Source of the DNA: Flavobacteriaceae bacterium
Lineage (GTDB): Bacteria; Bacteroidota; Bacteroidia; Flavobacteriales; Flavobacteriaceae
DNA length: 64,000 nucleotides
Assembly (NCBI GenBank): GCA_018402205.1
Contig: JAGYIX010000003.1
Location: 1 to 64,000, forward strand
Reading direction: 5' to 3'
The translations under genes and the position numbers were made by a program. How positions within the stretch are numbered: position 1 is the first letter of the stretch; each line of letters begins with the position of its first letter. This document shows, in pieces, positions 17,593 to 28,300 of the stretch. The notes below the pieces were generated by a model. That model worked only from the letters and a program-made list of their open reading frames with translations, was not told the origin of the DNA and did not search any database.

Positions 17593-19416
17593 TTAGGCAA
17601 TAGCGTCGTAGATGTATCCGTCTTTTTCTTTAATAGCCTCAGCAATTAATTCTTTAAGTGCCGTGATATTAGGAAGTTTATGGTACTTAGTGTATCTCTT
17701 TAGCCCCATAAGCATGGCATTTTGCTCATCGCCCTCGGTGAAAGAAGAAATTCCCTCCTTAGCTCTTTTAATAATGTGTTCTACCGCGTTAAACACATAA
17801 AGCTCAGTCATTGCGATCTGAACGGTTTGTGATTCGGCCCCAAAACGATCGATGTTTTTAAGGGTGCGATAAACGGCAGATTCGGCCATATAAATCTCTA
17901 TCAAGATGTCAGCTGCGGCCATAAGAAGCATTTGATGCGACTCAAGTTCGGTTCCGTATTTCTCGACGGCTGCACCGGCCACCATTAAAAACACCTTCTT
18001 AAGGCGTTTTACGATATCAGCCTCTTGGCTCAGCGCGTCGCTGAAATCTGGAACCTCAAAACTGGGGATGCCCATAAGCTCTTCTTTCACCGCATAGGCT
18101 GGTCCTAATAGATCTACATGCCCTTTCAAGGCTTTTTTGATAAGCATTCCAACAGAAAGCATGCGATTGATCTCGTTGGTTCCTTCGTATATTCTTGAAA
18201 TACGCGCGTCTCTCCAGGCAGATTCCATGGGGGCATCTGCGCTAAAGCCCATTCCGCCATAGATTTGTAGCCCTTCGTCGCTGCAGCTTTGTATATGTTC
18301 AGATGCAATGACTTTTAGTATAGAACACTCAATAGCAAATTCTTCCACTCCTTTGAGTTCAGCTTCTTGGTGCGACTCTCCTTTTTCTAAACGGCTTAAT
18401 ATACTGTGTTCGATATCGCTCGCGGCTCGGTAACAGGCCGATTCATCAGCATAGCAATTGGAGGCCATAAGGGCGAGTTTTTCTTTAATTGCTCCAAAGT
18501 TGGCTATGGGCGTCTTAAACTGCACCCGCTCTTTGGCGTATTTGGTGGCCTCTCTTATCACCCGACGCTCAGCGTCTAAGCAGGCTGCAGCTAGTTTGAT
18601 ACGGCCAACATTAAGCGCGTTCATAGCTATTTTGAAACCTTCACCTCTTTGAGACAGCATATTTTCTACTGGAACCTTTGTTTCATTGAAGAACACCTGT
18701 CGGGTCGAAGAGGAGTGAATACCTAACTTTTTTTCTTCTTCGCCAAAAACGATACCATTTTCAGATTCGTTTTCTACTATAAAACCGGTAATGTATTTGT
18801 CGTCTTCTATGCGCGCGAATACGATGAGTAGATCGGCGAATCCGGCGTTGGAAATCCACATTTTTTGCCCAGTAATCAAGTAATGCGTGCCATCTTCAGA
18901 AAGTACTGCCTTAGTTTTTCCTGAGTTGGCATCAGAGCCTGCTCCGGGTTCTGTAAGGCAATATGAGCCAAACCATTCTCCGCTGGCCAGTCTTGGCACG
19001 TATTTTTGCTTTTGTTCTTCGGTTCCGTAAAGCGTAATTGGCATGGTACCTATACCTGTATGCGCTCCGAAGGCAGTGCTAAATGAGCCCGTTACTCCAG
19101 AGATATAATCGCAGACCAGCATAGTAGATACAAAGCCCATTCCCATACCCCCATAAGCCTCTGGCACCGCTATACTCAGCAAGCCGAGTTCACCTGCCTT
19201 TTGCATGCACTGCTTGGTATAGTCATAGTCTTTTTGTTCAAAACGTTCCCAATGAGCCCAGAGTTCGCGTTCGGCGAATTCTTTGGTGCTTTCACGCATC
19301 ATTTTTTGATCTTCAGAAAGGTCTTCAAGGGTGAAGAAAGCGTCAAGGGTAGGGGTTTTGACGATGAACTGCCCTCCTCTTATGCGCGTTGCGGTAGATG
19401 TTGTTTGTTGTTCCAT
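17593..19416 (-). CDS. Acyl-CoA dehydrogenase family protein
   Basis: 'CLTEPGAGSDANSGKT', 'QIYGGMGFSADAPMESAWRDARISRIYEGTNEI'; start set at MEQQTTSTATRIRGGQF to remove overlap with the thiolase. Confidence 0.95.
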   Translation of the reverse strand: MEQQTTSTATRIRGGQFIVKTPTLDAFFTLEDLSEDQKMMRESTKEFAERELWAHWERFEQKDYDYTKQCMQKAGELGLLSIAVPEAYGGMGMGFVSTMLVCDYISGVTGSFSTAFGAHTGIGTMPITLYGTEEQKQKYVPRLASGEWFGSYCLTEPGAGSDANSGKTKAVLSEDGTHYLITGQKMWISNAGFADLLIVFARIEDDKYITGFIVENESENGIVFGEEEKKLGIHSSSTRQVFFNETKVPVENMLSQRGEGFKIAMNALNVGRIKLAAACLDAERRVIREATKYAKERVQFKTPIANFGAIKEKLALMASNCYADESACYRAASDIEHSILSRLEKGESHQEAELKGVEEFAIECSILKVIASEHIQSCSDEGLQIYGGMGFSADAPMESAWRDARISRIYEGTNEINRMLSVGMLIKKALKGHVDLLGPAYAVKEELMGIPSFEVPDFSDALSQEADIVKRLKKVFLMVAGAAVEKYGTELESHQMLLMAAADILIEIYMAESAVYRTLKNIDRFGAESQTVQIAMTELYVFNAVEHIIKRAKEGISSFTEGDEQNAMLMGLKRYTKYHKLPNITALKELIAEAIKEKDGYIYDAIA

Positions 19417-19429
19417 AGCGAGTCTTGTG

Positions 19430-20620
19430 TTAAGCGATAAATTCAAATATTCCTGCAGCACCCTGTCCGGTTCCCACACACATGGTTACTAGTCCGTGTT
19501 TACCATGTAACTGACGTTGGCGCATTTCATCAAAAAGTTGCACCGATAGCTTGGTGCCGGTGCAGCCCAGAGGATGACCTAAGGCAATAGCTCCACCATT
19601 AACATTTACGGTTTTTGGGTCTAACTCTAGGGTGCGTATAACGGCTAGTGACTGCGAAGCAAAAGCCTCGTTTAATTCGGTAAGAGCTAGATCATTTTTA
19701 GTTAACTGAGCCATATGTAGGGCTTTCGGAACCGCTTCTACTGGACCAATTCCCATGATTCGCGGGGCCACCCCCGCAGCGGCATAGCTTACTAAACGTG
19801 CAATAGGTTCTAACTGCAACTCTTTGACCATTTCTTCGCTCATAATAAGGGTAAATGCAGCACCGTCGCTCATTTGAGAAGCGTTTCCGGCAGTGACCGA
19901 TCCGGTAGCCGAAAAAACAGGTCGCAGTTTGGCGAGCTTGTCTAGACTTGTATCTGCTCTGGGACCTTCATCACGGTCTACCACATAGCTTCGTTCGGCT
20001 CTTTTACCCTTTTGGTCGAGGTAGACTTCGTTAACGGTAATAGGGGCTATTTGAGCTTTAAATCGATCACTAGCCAAAGCCGCCAATGCCTTTTGATGCG
20101 ACTCGAGGGCAAACTGGTCTTGATCTTCACGGTTCACCTTGTACTCTTTGGCCACCTCTTCGGCCGTTAGCCCCATATTCCAATAGTAGTCGGCATGACC
20201 CGCTGCAGCAATACCATAGTCAGGAGTAGGCTTGTAGCCACCCATCGGAATATAGCTCATACTTTCAACGCCTCCAGCCACTATGCACTCAGCCATTCCC
20301 GCCTGGATTTTGGCAGTGGCTATAGCAATTGTTTCTAGTCCAGAAGCACAGTATCGATTTACCGTAACACCGGCAACACTGTCTGTTTTGAGTCCCATAA
20401 GAGAAACTAATCGGGCCATATTCAACCCCTGTTCGGCTTCAGGCATAGCATTACCCAGAATCAGGTCATCTATGCGATTTTTGTCTAATTGCGGAACCTG
20501 TTCTAGCATGAAACTCAAGGTCTCAGCAGCTAACTCGTCTGGCCTTTTAAACCGGAATAATCCCTTTGGCGCCTTTCCTACGGCTGTTCTGTAAGCCTTT
20601 ACTATATATGCTGTTTTCAT
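19430..20620 (-). CDS. Acetyl-CoA C-acyltransferase (thiolase)
   Basis: 'NRYCASGLETIA', 'NVNGGAIALGHPLGCTGTK', 'CVGTGQGAAGIFE'. Confidence 0.96.
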   Translation of the reverse strand: MKTAYIVKAYRTAVGKAPKGLFRFKRPDELAAETLSFMLEQVPQLDKNRIDDLILGNAMPEAEQGLNMARLVSLMGLKTDSVAGVTVNRYCASGLETIAIATAKIQAGMAECIVAGGVESMSYIPMGGYKPTPDYGIAAAGHADYYWNMGLTAEEVAKEYKVNREDQDQFALESHQKALAALASDRFKAQIAPITVNEVYLDQKGKRAERSYVVDRDEGPRADTSLDKLAKLRPVFSATGSVTAGNASQMSDGAAFTLIMSEEMVKELQLEPIARLVSYAAAGVAPRIMGIGPVEAVPKALHMAQLTKNDLALTELNEAFASQSLAVIRTLELDPKTVNVNGGAIALGHPLGCTGTKLSVQLFDEMRQRQLHGKHGLVTMCVGTGQGAAGIFEFIA

Positions 20621-20625
20621 AGTGT

Positions 20626-23025
20626 TTAGTTTCTTAGCGGTTTACCCGTTTTGAGCATATGTTGAATACGTTCGAGCGTTTTGCGTTCTCCACAGAGCGA
20701 CAAGAATGCCTCGCGTTCAATGTCTAGTAAGTAACGCTCAGATACTTGGGTATGTGCTGAGAGGTCTCCTCCCGACATCACATAAGCTAGCTTGTCAGCC
20801 ATTTTTCGGTCGTATTCAGAAATGTAGTTTCCGGCTACCATGCTATCTGTGCCCACCATAAAGGTGCCTAGAGCCTGCCTGCCAAGAACCTTGATGTCTG
20901 AGCGCTCAATGGGTCTAGTGTAGCCCTGATCAGCCATAATTCGAGCGGAAGCTTTGGCTATAGCTAATTGTTGGTCTTGATTCGTGACTACTATATCTTT
21001 TCCTTTTTGAAGAATGCCTAAATCATAAGCCTCGTGGGCCGAGGTGGATACCTTGGCCATGGCAATGGTCAAGAAATATTCACGCAGCGCATTGAGCTCA
21101 ACGTCCCCATTTTTATAGGTGTCGGCAGCTCTGAGGGCCATCTCTTTAGAGCCCCCACCACCGGGTATAACTCCGACTCCAAATTCGACCAAACCGATGT
21201 ATGTTTCTGCTGAGGCTACTACGCGGTCGGCGTGTAAACTGAGTTCACAGCCACCGCCTAGAGTCATGCCGTGAGGTGCCGCGATAACGGGTATGCTGCT
21301 ATAGCGCATACGCATCATGGTATCTTGAAAGTATTTTATGGCCATGTTCAACTCTTCGTATTCTTGCTCTACTGCGAGCATGAAAATCATTCCTAGGTTG
21401 GCTCCGACCGAAAAGTTTGGCCCTTGATTACCCACTACTAGCCCGTCAAAGTCTGCTTCAGCAATAGCAATGGCCTTATTGAGCCCGGTGAGTACATCAG
21501 CGCCAATGGTATTCATTTTTGAGCGAAATTCAGCACAGAGAATTCCGTCGCCTAAATCGAGTAGCTCAAAATCTGGGTTTTTGTATACCGAATTGGTTTT
21601 GCGAGTGTTATCTAGAATTATGAAGGCATCTCTTCCAGGAACACGCTCAAATTGCTTAGTGGTAAGATGGTAAAAAGTAGTGTGTCCTTGATTTAGGCCA
21701 TAAAACGAAGAGGCGCCACTTTCTTTAAGATCGTAAACCCATTGGGGTAATACGCGCTCTTCAGCTTCTGCAAGCGAGATCCCGTTTTCTAATCCGAGGG
21801 CGCTCCAAATTTCAAAGGGCCCGTGCTGCCAACCGAATCCGGCTTTCATGGCATCGTCTATTTTGTAAACGGTGTCGGTAATCTCACCTATGCGCTGAGC
21901 GACATAGGCAAAAAGATCGCCTAAAACGGCGCGATAAAATTGACCTGCTTTGTCGGATCCGTCGCACAACACCTTGAATCGATCAGCTACATCACTTATG
22001 CCCTTGGTTTTTTCGAGGGTTTCGAATTGAGCTTTTTTGGCCGATCTATAGGTTAGCGTCTCTAGATCAAGGGTTAGTATTTCAGACGATCCGTCTTCTT
22101 TTTTTACTTTTTTATAGAAGCCTTCTCCTGTTTTGGATCCCAATCGGTTTTGTTTCATCATGTCTTCGATGAAAGACGGAAGCTGAAACACCTCATGCCG
22201 CTCGTCGTCGGGGCAATGTTCTTTAATACCGTTAGCCACGTGAACTAAAGTATCTAGACCGACCACATCTACCGTTCTGAAAGTGGCTGACTTGGGGCGC
22301 CCGATAACGGGCCCTGTCAACTTGTCTACCTCTTCAACGGTCATGTTCAGCGCCTTTACGCGATGAAAAAGACTTTGAATGCTAAAAATACCGATGCGGT
22401 TTCCGATAAAAGCCGGAGTGTCTTGGGCAACCACCACTCGTTTGCCTAAAAACCGACTTCCGTAATCGCTAAAAAAATCAATTACTTCATTTTTGGTTTT
22501 CGGACCCGGAATAATCTCTAAAAGTTTAAGGTAGCGCGCCGGATTAAAAAAGTGGGTTCCGCAGAAGTGCTGCTGAAAATCTTCGCTGCGTCCTTCAGAC
22601 ATAAGGTGAATAGGAATTCCGGAAGTGTTTGAACTAACTAAAGTACCTGGTTTTCGGTACTTTTCTATAGACTCGAATACCTGTTTCTTAATGTCTAATC
22701 GCTCTACGACCACTTCAATGATCCAGTCTACATCAGCGATTTTTGCGAGATCATTTTCTAAATTTCCGGTTTGTATGCGCCTTGCAAAATCTGCGTGGTA
22801 TATGGGCGAGGGTTTTGAACTTAAAGACTTTTTAAGCGCTGCATTTACGATGCGATTTTTAACACGCGAATCAGTGAGTGCTAATCCCTCTTCTTCAGGA
22901 AGCAATTCTTTGGGGGCTATATCCAGAAGAAGTACCTCTAGGCCTATACCGGCCATGTGCGCCGCAATGCCACTTCCCATAATACCAGAGCCGATAACGG
23001 CTACCTTAGTGATTCTTCTTTTCAT
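20626..23025 (-). CDS. 3-hydroxyacyl-CoA dehydrogenase/enoyl-CoA hydratase bifunctional protein
   Basis: N-terminal 'VAVIGSGIMGSGIAAHMAGIGLEVLLLDI', C-terminal crotonase 'APHGMTLGGGCELSLHADRVVASAETYIGLVEFGVGVIPGGGG'. Confidence 0.96.
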   Translation of the reverse strand: MKRRITKVAVIGSGIMGSGIAAHMAGIGLEVLLLDIAPKELLPEEEGLALTDSRVKNRIVNAALKKSLSSKPSPIYHADFARRIQTGNLENDLAKIADVDWIIEVVVERLDIKKQVFESIEKYRKPGTLVSSNTSGIPIHLMSEGRSEDFQQHFCGTHFFNPARYLKLLEIIPGPKTKNEVIDFFSDYGSRFLGKRVVVAQDTPAFIGNRIGIFSIQSLFHRVKALNMTVEEVDKLTGPVIGRPKSATFRTVDVVGLDTLVHVANGIKEHCPDDERHEVFQLPSFIEDMMKQNRLGSKTGEGFYKKVKKEDGSSEILTLDLETLTYRSAKKAQFETLEKTKGISDVADRFKVLCDGSDKAGQFYRAVLGDLFAYVAQRIGEITDTVYKIDDAMKAGFGWQHGPFEIWSALGLENGISLAEAEERVLPQWVYDLKESGASSFYGLNQGHTTFYHLTTKQFERVPGRDAFIILDNTRKTNSVYKNPDFELLDLGDGILCAEFRSKMNTIGADVLTGLNKAIAIAEADFDGLVVGNQGPNFSVGANLGMIFMLAVEQEYEELNMAIKYFQDTMMRMRYSSIPVIAAPHGMTLGGGCELSLHADRVVASAETYIGLVEFGVGVIPGGGGSKEMALRAADTYKNGDVELNALREYFLTIAMAKVSTSAHEAYDLGILQKGKDIVVTNQDQQLAIAKASARIMADQGYTRPIERSDIKVLGRQALGTFMVGTDSMVAGNYISEYDRKMADKLAYVMSGGDLSAHTQVSERYLLDIEREAFLSLCGERKTLERIQHMLKTGKPLRN

Positions 23026-23477
23026 GTTTTTATACTAGATAAGTTCAATTCGCTGAGTTGAGTGTGCTCGTTAATGGCTTCAATGGTAGCATGAAACCCT
23101 TCAAGATCTCTGGGGCTCAGCTGCTTTTCAACGGCAAGGTTAAAGGCGTAGACGTGTTTTTTAATGAAGTCTCTTTTGTCTAAACCGTCTTGGGTGAGGT
23201 GTATAATTACTCCGCGCCCGTCGTGCGGATTGGGTTTGCGCTCGATGAGTTTAAGGTCTTCTAAAGAATTAAGTAAACGAGAAAGCGAAGTGGGCTCCAT
23301 ACCCATTATTGGTCCAAGAGCTGTAGAGGCAGTGCCTATTTTCGGATCGATATTAAGCAGGGTTAAACCCAATGCCATGGTAATACCGTACTGTTTCGCT
23401 ATTTCGGTGTACATGCGCGAAACAGTTTGCCAAGTAGCTCTTAGTGAGTGATCTATAAGTTTTTTCTTAGAAGGCAT
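23022..23477 (-). CDS. MarR family winged-helix transcriptional regulator
   Basis: 'MEPTSLSRLLNSLEDLKLIERKPNPHDGRGVIIHLTQDG' winged-helix signature; first gene of the beta-oxidation operon. Confidence 0.94.
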   Translation of the reverse strand: MPSKKKLIDHSLRATWQTVSRMYTEIAKQYGITMALGLTLLNIDPKIGTASTALGPIMGMEPTSLSRLLNSLEDLKLIERKPNPHDGRGVIIHLTQDGLDKRDFIKKHVYAFNLAVEKQLSPRDLEGFHATIEAINEHTQLSELNLSSIKT

Positions 23478-23495
23478 AACCCTCTAAAGATACAC

Positions 23496-23519
23496 ATTTA
23501 TTATGCATGCATAATAAAT
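23496..23519. promoter_or_regulatory. Perfect 24-bp palindrome, candidate MarR operator
   Basis: ATTTATTATGCATGCATAATAAAT, 19 bp upstream of the marR-family start codon. Confidence 0.75.
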
Positions 23520-23556
23520 AGGAAGAAAAAATTACACTTGATTTACTGCAATCTAC

Positions 23557-25322
23557 TTATGCATAAATAGCATTGTAGAGTTCGCTATAAAGAGCCTTTA
23601 CTTCTTTGCGTTTAAGCTTCATAGTGGGAGTAAGGTGACCTCCTTCAATGGTCCAAGCGTCTGGAGTGATTCTAAAATCTTTGATTTTTTCCCATTGCGC
23701 AAAGTCTTGATTAGCACTATCTATTTCTTGTGCTACCCGGGCTATGATATCTTTATTGGTAGTGTATTCAGCTCTATTCTTTGGAAGTGCAATCTTTTTC
23801 TTTTGTGCCCACTCTTCTATAAACTCGAAGTTTAACTGAATAAGTGCCGCCGGCATCTTTTGACCATCACCTACCACCATAATCTGTTCTATAAACAAAG
23901 ATTGCTTGCAGCGATTTTCTAATAGTTGAGGGGCAACATATTTACCTCCAGACGTTTTGAACATCTCTTTTTTGCGGTCGGTAATACGCAAGAATCCAGC
24001 ACTATCGAGTTCGCCAATATCTCCGGTGTGAAAGTAATCACCACTCATAACCTCGGCGGTTTTTTCAGGTTCTTTGTAGTAGCCCATCATAACATTAGGC
24101 CCTTTACACAGAATCTCTCCATCACTTGCAATTTTAACCTCAACCCCTTCGATTACCTTTCCGACTGAACCTACCTTCCATCCGCGGTTGCGTTCATCGT
24201 TTACGGTAATTACTGGAGAAGTTTCCGTGAGTCCGTAGCCCTCCATAACCGGAATACCTGCAGCTCCAAATATTCGGGTTAATCGCGCTTGCAAAGCAGC
24301 GCTTCCAGAAACCATTAGTTCAAGGTTTCCGCCCAATGCTTCTTGCCACTTAGAGAAAATCAATTTGCGTGCAACGGCTAATTTTAAGTTGTAAAGAAGA
24401 CCTCGGTCGTAAGGCTCAAATTGGTGACCTAATTCGACGGCCCAAAAGAAAAGGGACTTTTTACACCTGTCAATTCTTTACCTTTTGCGATAATCTTGTC
24501 GTAGACCTTTTCAAGTAGTCTGGGAACCACAGTCATTACGCTGGGTTTAATCTCTTTGATGTTGTCACTTATCTTGTCTAGACCTTCTCCGTAGTAAATA
24601 GTTACCCCACAATACTGGTACAGATATACAATCATTCGCTCAAAGATGTGACACATGGGCAAAAAACTTAGGGCTACAGCACCTGCTTCAAACGGAACGC
24701 GTGCTCGAGAAGACAGCACATTGCTCACAATGTTATCGTGAGAAAGCATGACCCCTTTTGGTTTGCCGGTGGTGCCTGAAGTATAGATCAAAGTGGCCAA
24801 GTCGCCTGGTTTTACTGCCTGTTTGCGAGCTATTAATTCTTCTACATGATTTAGATGCTCCCCTTTGTCTCTGAGTTCACTCCAATGTTTGGCCCGTTTT
24901 AGGTGGTCAAAACTGTATATTTCTTTGAGGTGTTTGAGATCATTGGTTACATCTAAGACCTTCTCTAAAACTTCGTCACAAGAGACAAAACAATATTTAG
25001 CTTCACTGTGATTAAGTATATAGGCATAGTCTTCTTTAGAAATAGTCGGATAAATAGGAACGGTTTGTGCTCCAATTTGCAGCACTGCCATATCGAGTAC
25101 ACTCCATTCGGTGCGGTTACTCATAGAAATCAGGGCTATCTTATCGTTAGGTTTTACCCCCAAGTCTAGAAGTGCCTTGCTGACCGAATCGGCCTGTCTA
25201 ATAAACTCAGCAGTACTGGTGCTTATCCATTGACCATCAAACTTGGTGTTGAAGGCCTTTTCAAGAGGAGCATGCGCAAGTTGGTAGTGCGCAAAATCGA
25301 ATAAACGCGATACATTAGTCAT
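23557..25322 (-). pseudogene. Long-chain fatty acid--CoA ligase (AMP-dependent synthetase), split by a -1 frameshift
   Basis: N-terminal half 24429..25322 ('LIYTSGTTGKPKGVMLSH') and C-terminal half 23557..24363 ('GYGLTETSPVITVN', 'KTSGGKYVAPQLLEN') join into one protein if one base is added to the T5 run at 24458-24462; may be a sequence error. Confidence 0.88.
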
Positions 25323-25363
25323 GTTAGCTAATTGTTAAGGTATCTGCAAAATACATCAAACCT

Positions 25364-28300
25364 TTAACAATTTAAAATCCAATTCTTTGCGTTTATAAAC
25401 GCCTCTATCCATGGGCTATAGTGATCACTCGATTCTGGGTAATGCGCCCAGTTCCAAGCAAATAGCGAGCGTTCAATATGAGGCATAGTAACTAGGTGTC
25501 TGCCGGTTTTATCTGCGAGCATTGCGACATTATAGTCGCTTCCGTTTGGATTAGACGGATAGTCGGTATATCCGTAGCTGCCTACGATGTGGTAGTGCTC
25601 TTTGGGCTGTGGCATGCTAAACTTACCTTCTCCATGAGAAATCCATACGCCCAGCCGTGATCCGGCCAATGAGCCTAACATTATAGAATGATTGGTCTCT
25701 ATGGTTACCGAGGTAAAGGCGCTTTCGTGCTTCATAGAGTCGTTAAAGGTCATTTTCGCGTGGGTGGCGTGCTCAGGATAAAGCAACTCTAGTTCCATAA
25801 ATAATTGACAACCGTTACATATACCTAGAGACAAGGTATCTTGGCGGGCGAAGAAATCGTTCAATGCTTTCTGTGCTTTCTCATTGTATTTAAAAGCTCC
25901 AGCCCAGCCTTTTGCAGATCCTAGCACATCGGAATTGGAAAATCCTCCTACGGCTCCTAGAAATTGAACATCTTCAAGGGTTTCGCGTCCAGAAATAAGG
26001 TCAGTCATGTGCAGGTCTTTGACGTCAAAGCCAGCTGCGTAAAGGGCGTTGGCCATTTCACGTTCTGAATTACTTCCCTTTTCTCTTAGTATAGCGGCTT
26101 TAGGCCTTTTAGCCTCATTGGGCGTGCTCATAGCCTTATATTTCGCCGGAAACACGTAAGTCAAAGGCTGATTCTTATAGTTGTTAAAACGCTCAAAGGC
26201 TAGGTTTTTGGCGGTCTGATGCTGATCAAATGCTACGGAGGTTTCGTACCAACGGTCTCTTAGGCTAGCTATATTTAATCCGATTTCAACCGCATTGTTT
26301 CTAACCACTAATTCGCCACTATTAGTTACAGAACCAATGCGAATGCAGGGTAGGGGGCAATCTTTTGCCGATGTTTCAAAACCCTTCTCGGAGGCTTGAA
26401 ATACAATAGAGGCGTTTTCGGCAAAAAGTAGTTTTATGCTATCTTCTTGATGTAAATCACTGAGGTCAATTTGAGCTCCTAAATTATTGTCGGCAAAGCA
26501 CATCTCGAGTAAACTGGTAATGAGTCCACCAGAAGACACATCGTGCCCTGCACAAATACTGCCATTGCGCAGTTGATTTTGCACCCAATTAAAGGTATCG
26601 GCAAAGGCACTGTGATTTTTTATGCTTGGAGCGTCAGTTCCAATTTTACCTAGGGTTTGCGCAAATGAAGAGCCTCCTAGTTTATAGGAATCGCTAGATA
26701 GATTTAGGTAAAAAATATCTCCTTTGTCGCGCTTAAATAGAGGTTCTACTGCTTTGGTAAAATCGTCACAATGCGCTGTTGCAGAAATGATAACCGTTCC
26801 TGGAGCAATTACCTCTTTGTCGGGGTATTGCTGCTTCATAGACAGGGAATCTTTTCCTGTTGGAATATTAATACCAAGATCAATAGCAAAACTTGAAGCG
26901 GCTTCTACGGCCTTATATAGGCGTGCATTCTCGCCTTTATTATTGCATGGCCACATCCAATTAGCCGAGAGTGAAACAGCTTTTAAACCACCATTAAGCG
27001 GAGCCCAGATGATATTTGTCAGCGCTTCTGCTATGCTATTTTTGCTTGCGGCCTCAGGATCGATTAGGCCGCTGATAGGGCTGTGCCCGATGCTGGTGGC
27101 AATACCGTTATAGCTGCTGAAATCGAGCGCTGCTATACCGTAGTTTTGAAGGGGTAATTGCAATGGTCCTATGCATTGTTGTTTGGCCACTTTACCAGAA
27201 ACGCATCGATCCACTTTGTTTGTAAGCCAGTCTTTACAGGCTACAGCTTCTAGTGAAAGAACTTGATCTAAGTACGTATGAAAATGCTCTAAAGCATAGG
27301 TAAGCGGAGCGTAAGATCTTGGGGTGGTTTGATCTGTGAGTACCATTTTGGGCACGCTTCCAAAAAAATCACTGAGCGCCAAGTCTATAGGTTTAGAGCC
27401 GCGTTTTTCAGAATAAAAAGAGAAACGATGATCCCCAGTAATCTCTCCAACCTCGTATAGTGGGGCACGTTCGCGAGAAGCCACTTGGTTTAAAAGATTT
27501 AAGGCGCTTTCAGGAACCACAAGTCCCATGCGTTCTTGAGACTCATTTCCAATAATTTCTTTTTCTGAAAGGGTAGGATCCCCTAGTGGAAGTTTGTCTA
27601 TATCAATTGCACCTCCTGCTTCTTCTACAAGTTCAGAAAGGCAATTTAAGTGTCCTCCGGCTCCGTGATCGTGCACCGATACGATAGGGTTTTCATCGCT
27701 TTCTACCAAAGCTCTAATAGCGTTAGCTGCTCGCTTTTGCATCTCTGGATTAGAGCGCTGAATGGCATTGAGCTCAATGGCGCTTCCAAAAGCCCCAGTA
27801 TCTGCACTAGATACTGCCGCGCCACCCATTCCAATGCGGTAATTATCACCCCCTAGAATAACCACTTTGTCTCCTTTTTTAGGACGCTTTTTTTGAGCGT
27901 ATTCTTTTTTACTATACCCTACTCCTCCAGCTAGCATGATCACTTTGTCGTATCCCAAAATACGGGTATCGTTAGAGGGATCATTTTCTTGGTGCTCAAA
28001 GGTGAGTAAGGAGCCAACAATAAGAGGTTGTCCAAATTTATTTCCAAAATCTGAGGCACCGTTAGAGGCCTTAATTAAGATATCGAGCGGAGTTTGATAC
28101 AGCCAATTGCGCACCTCAGTGGCATTCTCGTAGGCGGCTACAGTAGACTTGTGTCTGGGGTAACTAGTCATGTACACCGCTGTACCTACTAACGGTATAG
28201 ATCCAATACCTCCGGCCAGGCGGTCGCGAATTTCACCTCCTGAACCAGTTGCCGCCCCATTAAAAGGCTCTACAGTGGTAGGAAAGTTGTGTGTTTCGGC

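Noticed and set aside
22625-23038. 137-aa plus-strand ORF opposite the FadB/J-like gene
   Set aside because: Serine-rich antisense translation of a conserved enzyme; no independent evidence.
24429-24470. Programmed -1 ribosomal frameshift in the acyl-CoA synthetase
   Set aside because: The codons at the site are GTA AAA AGT, not a canonical X XXY YYZ heptamer in frame; a homopolymer indel is the simpler explanation.
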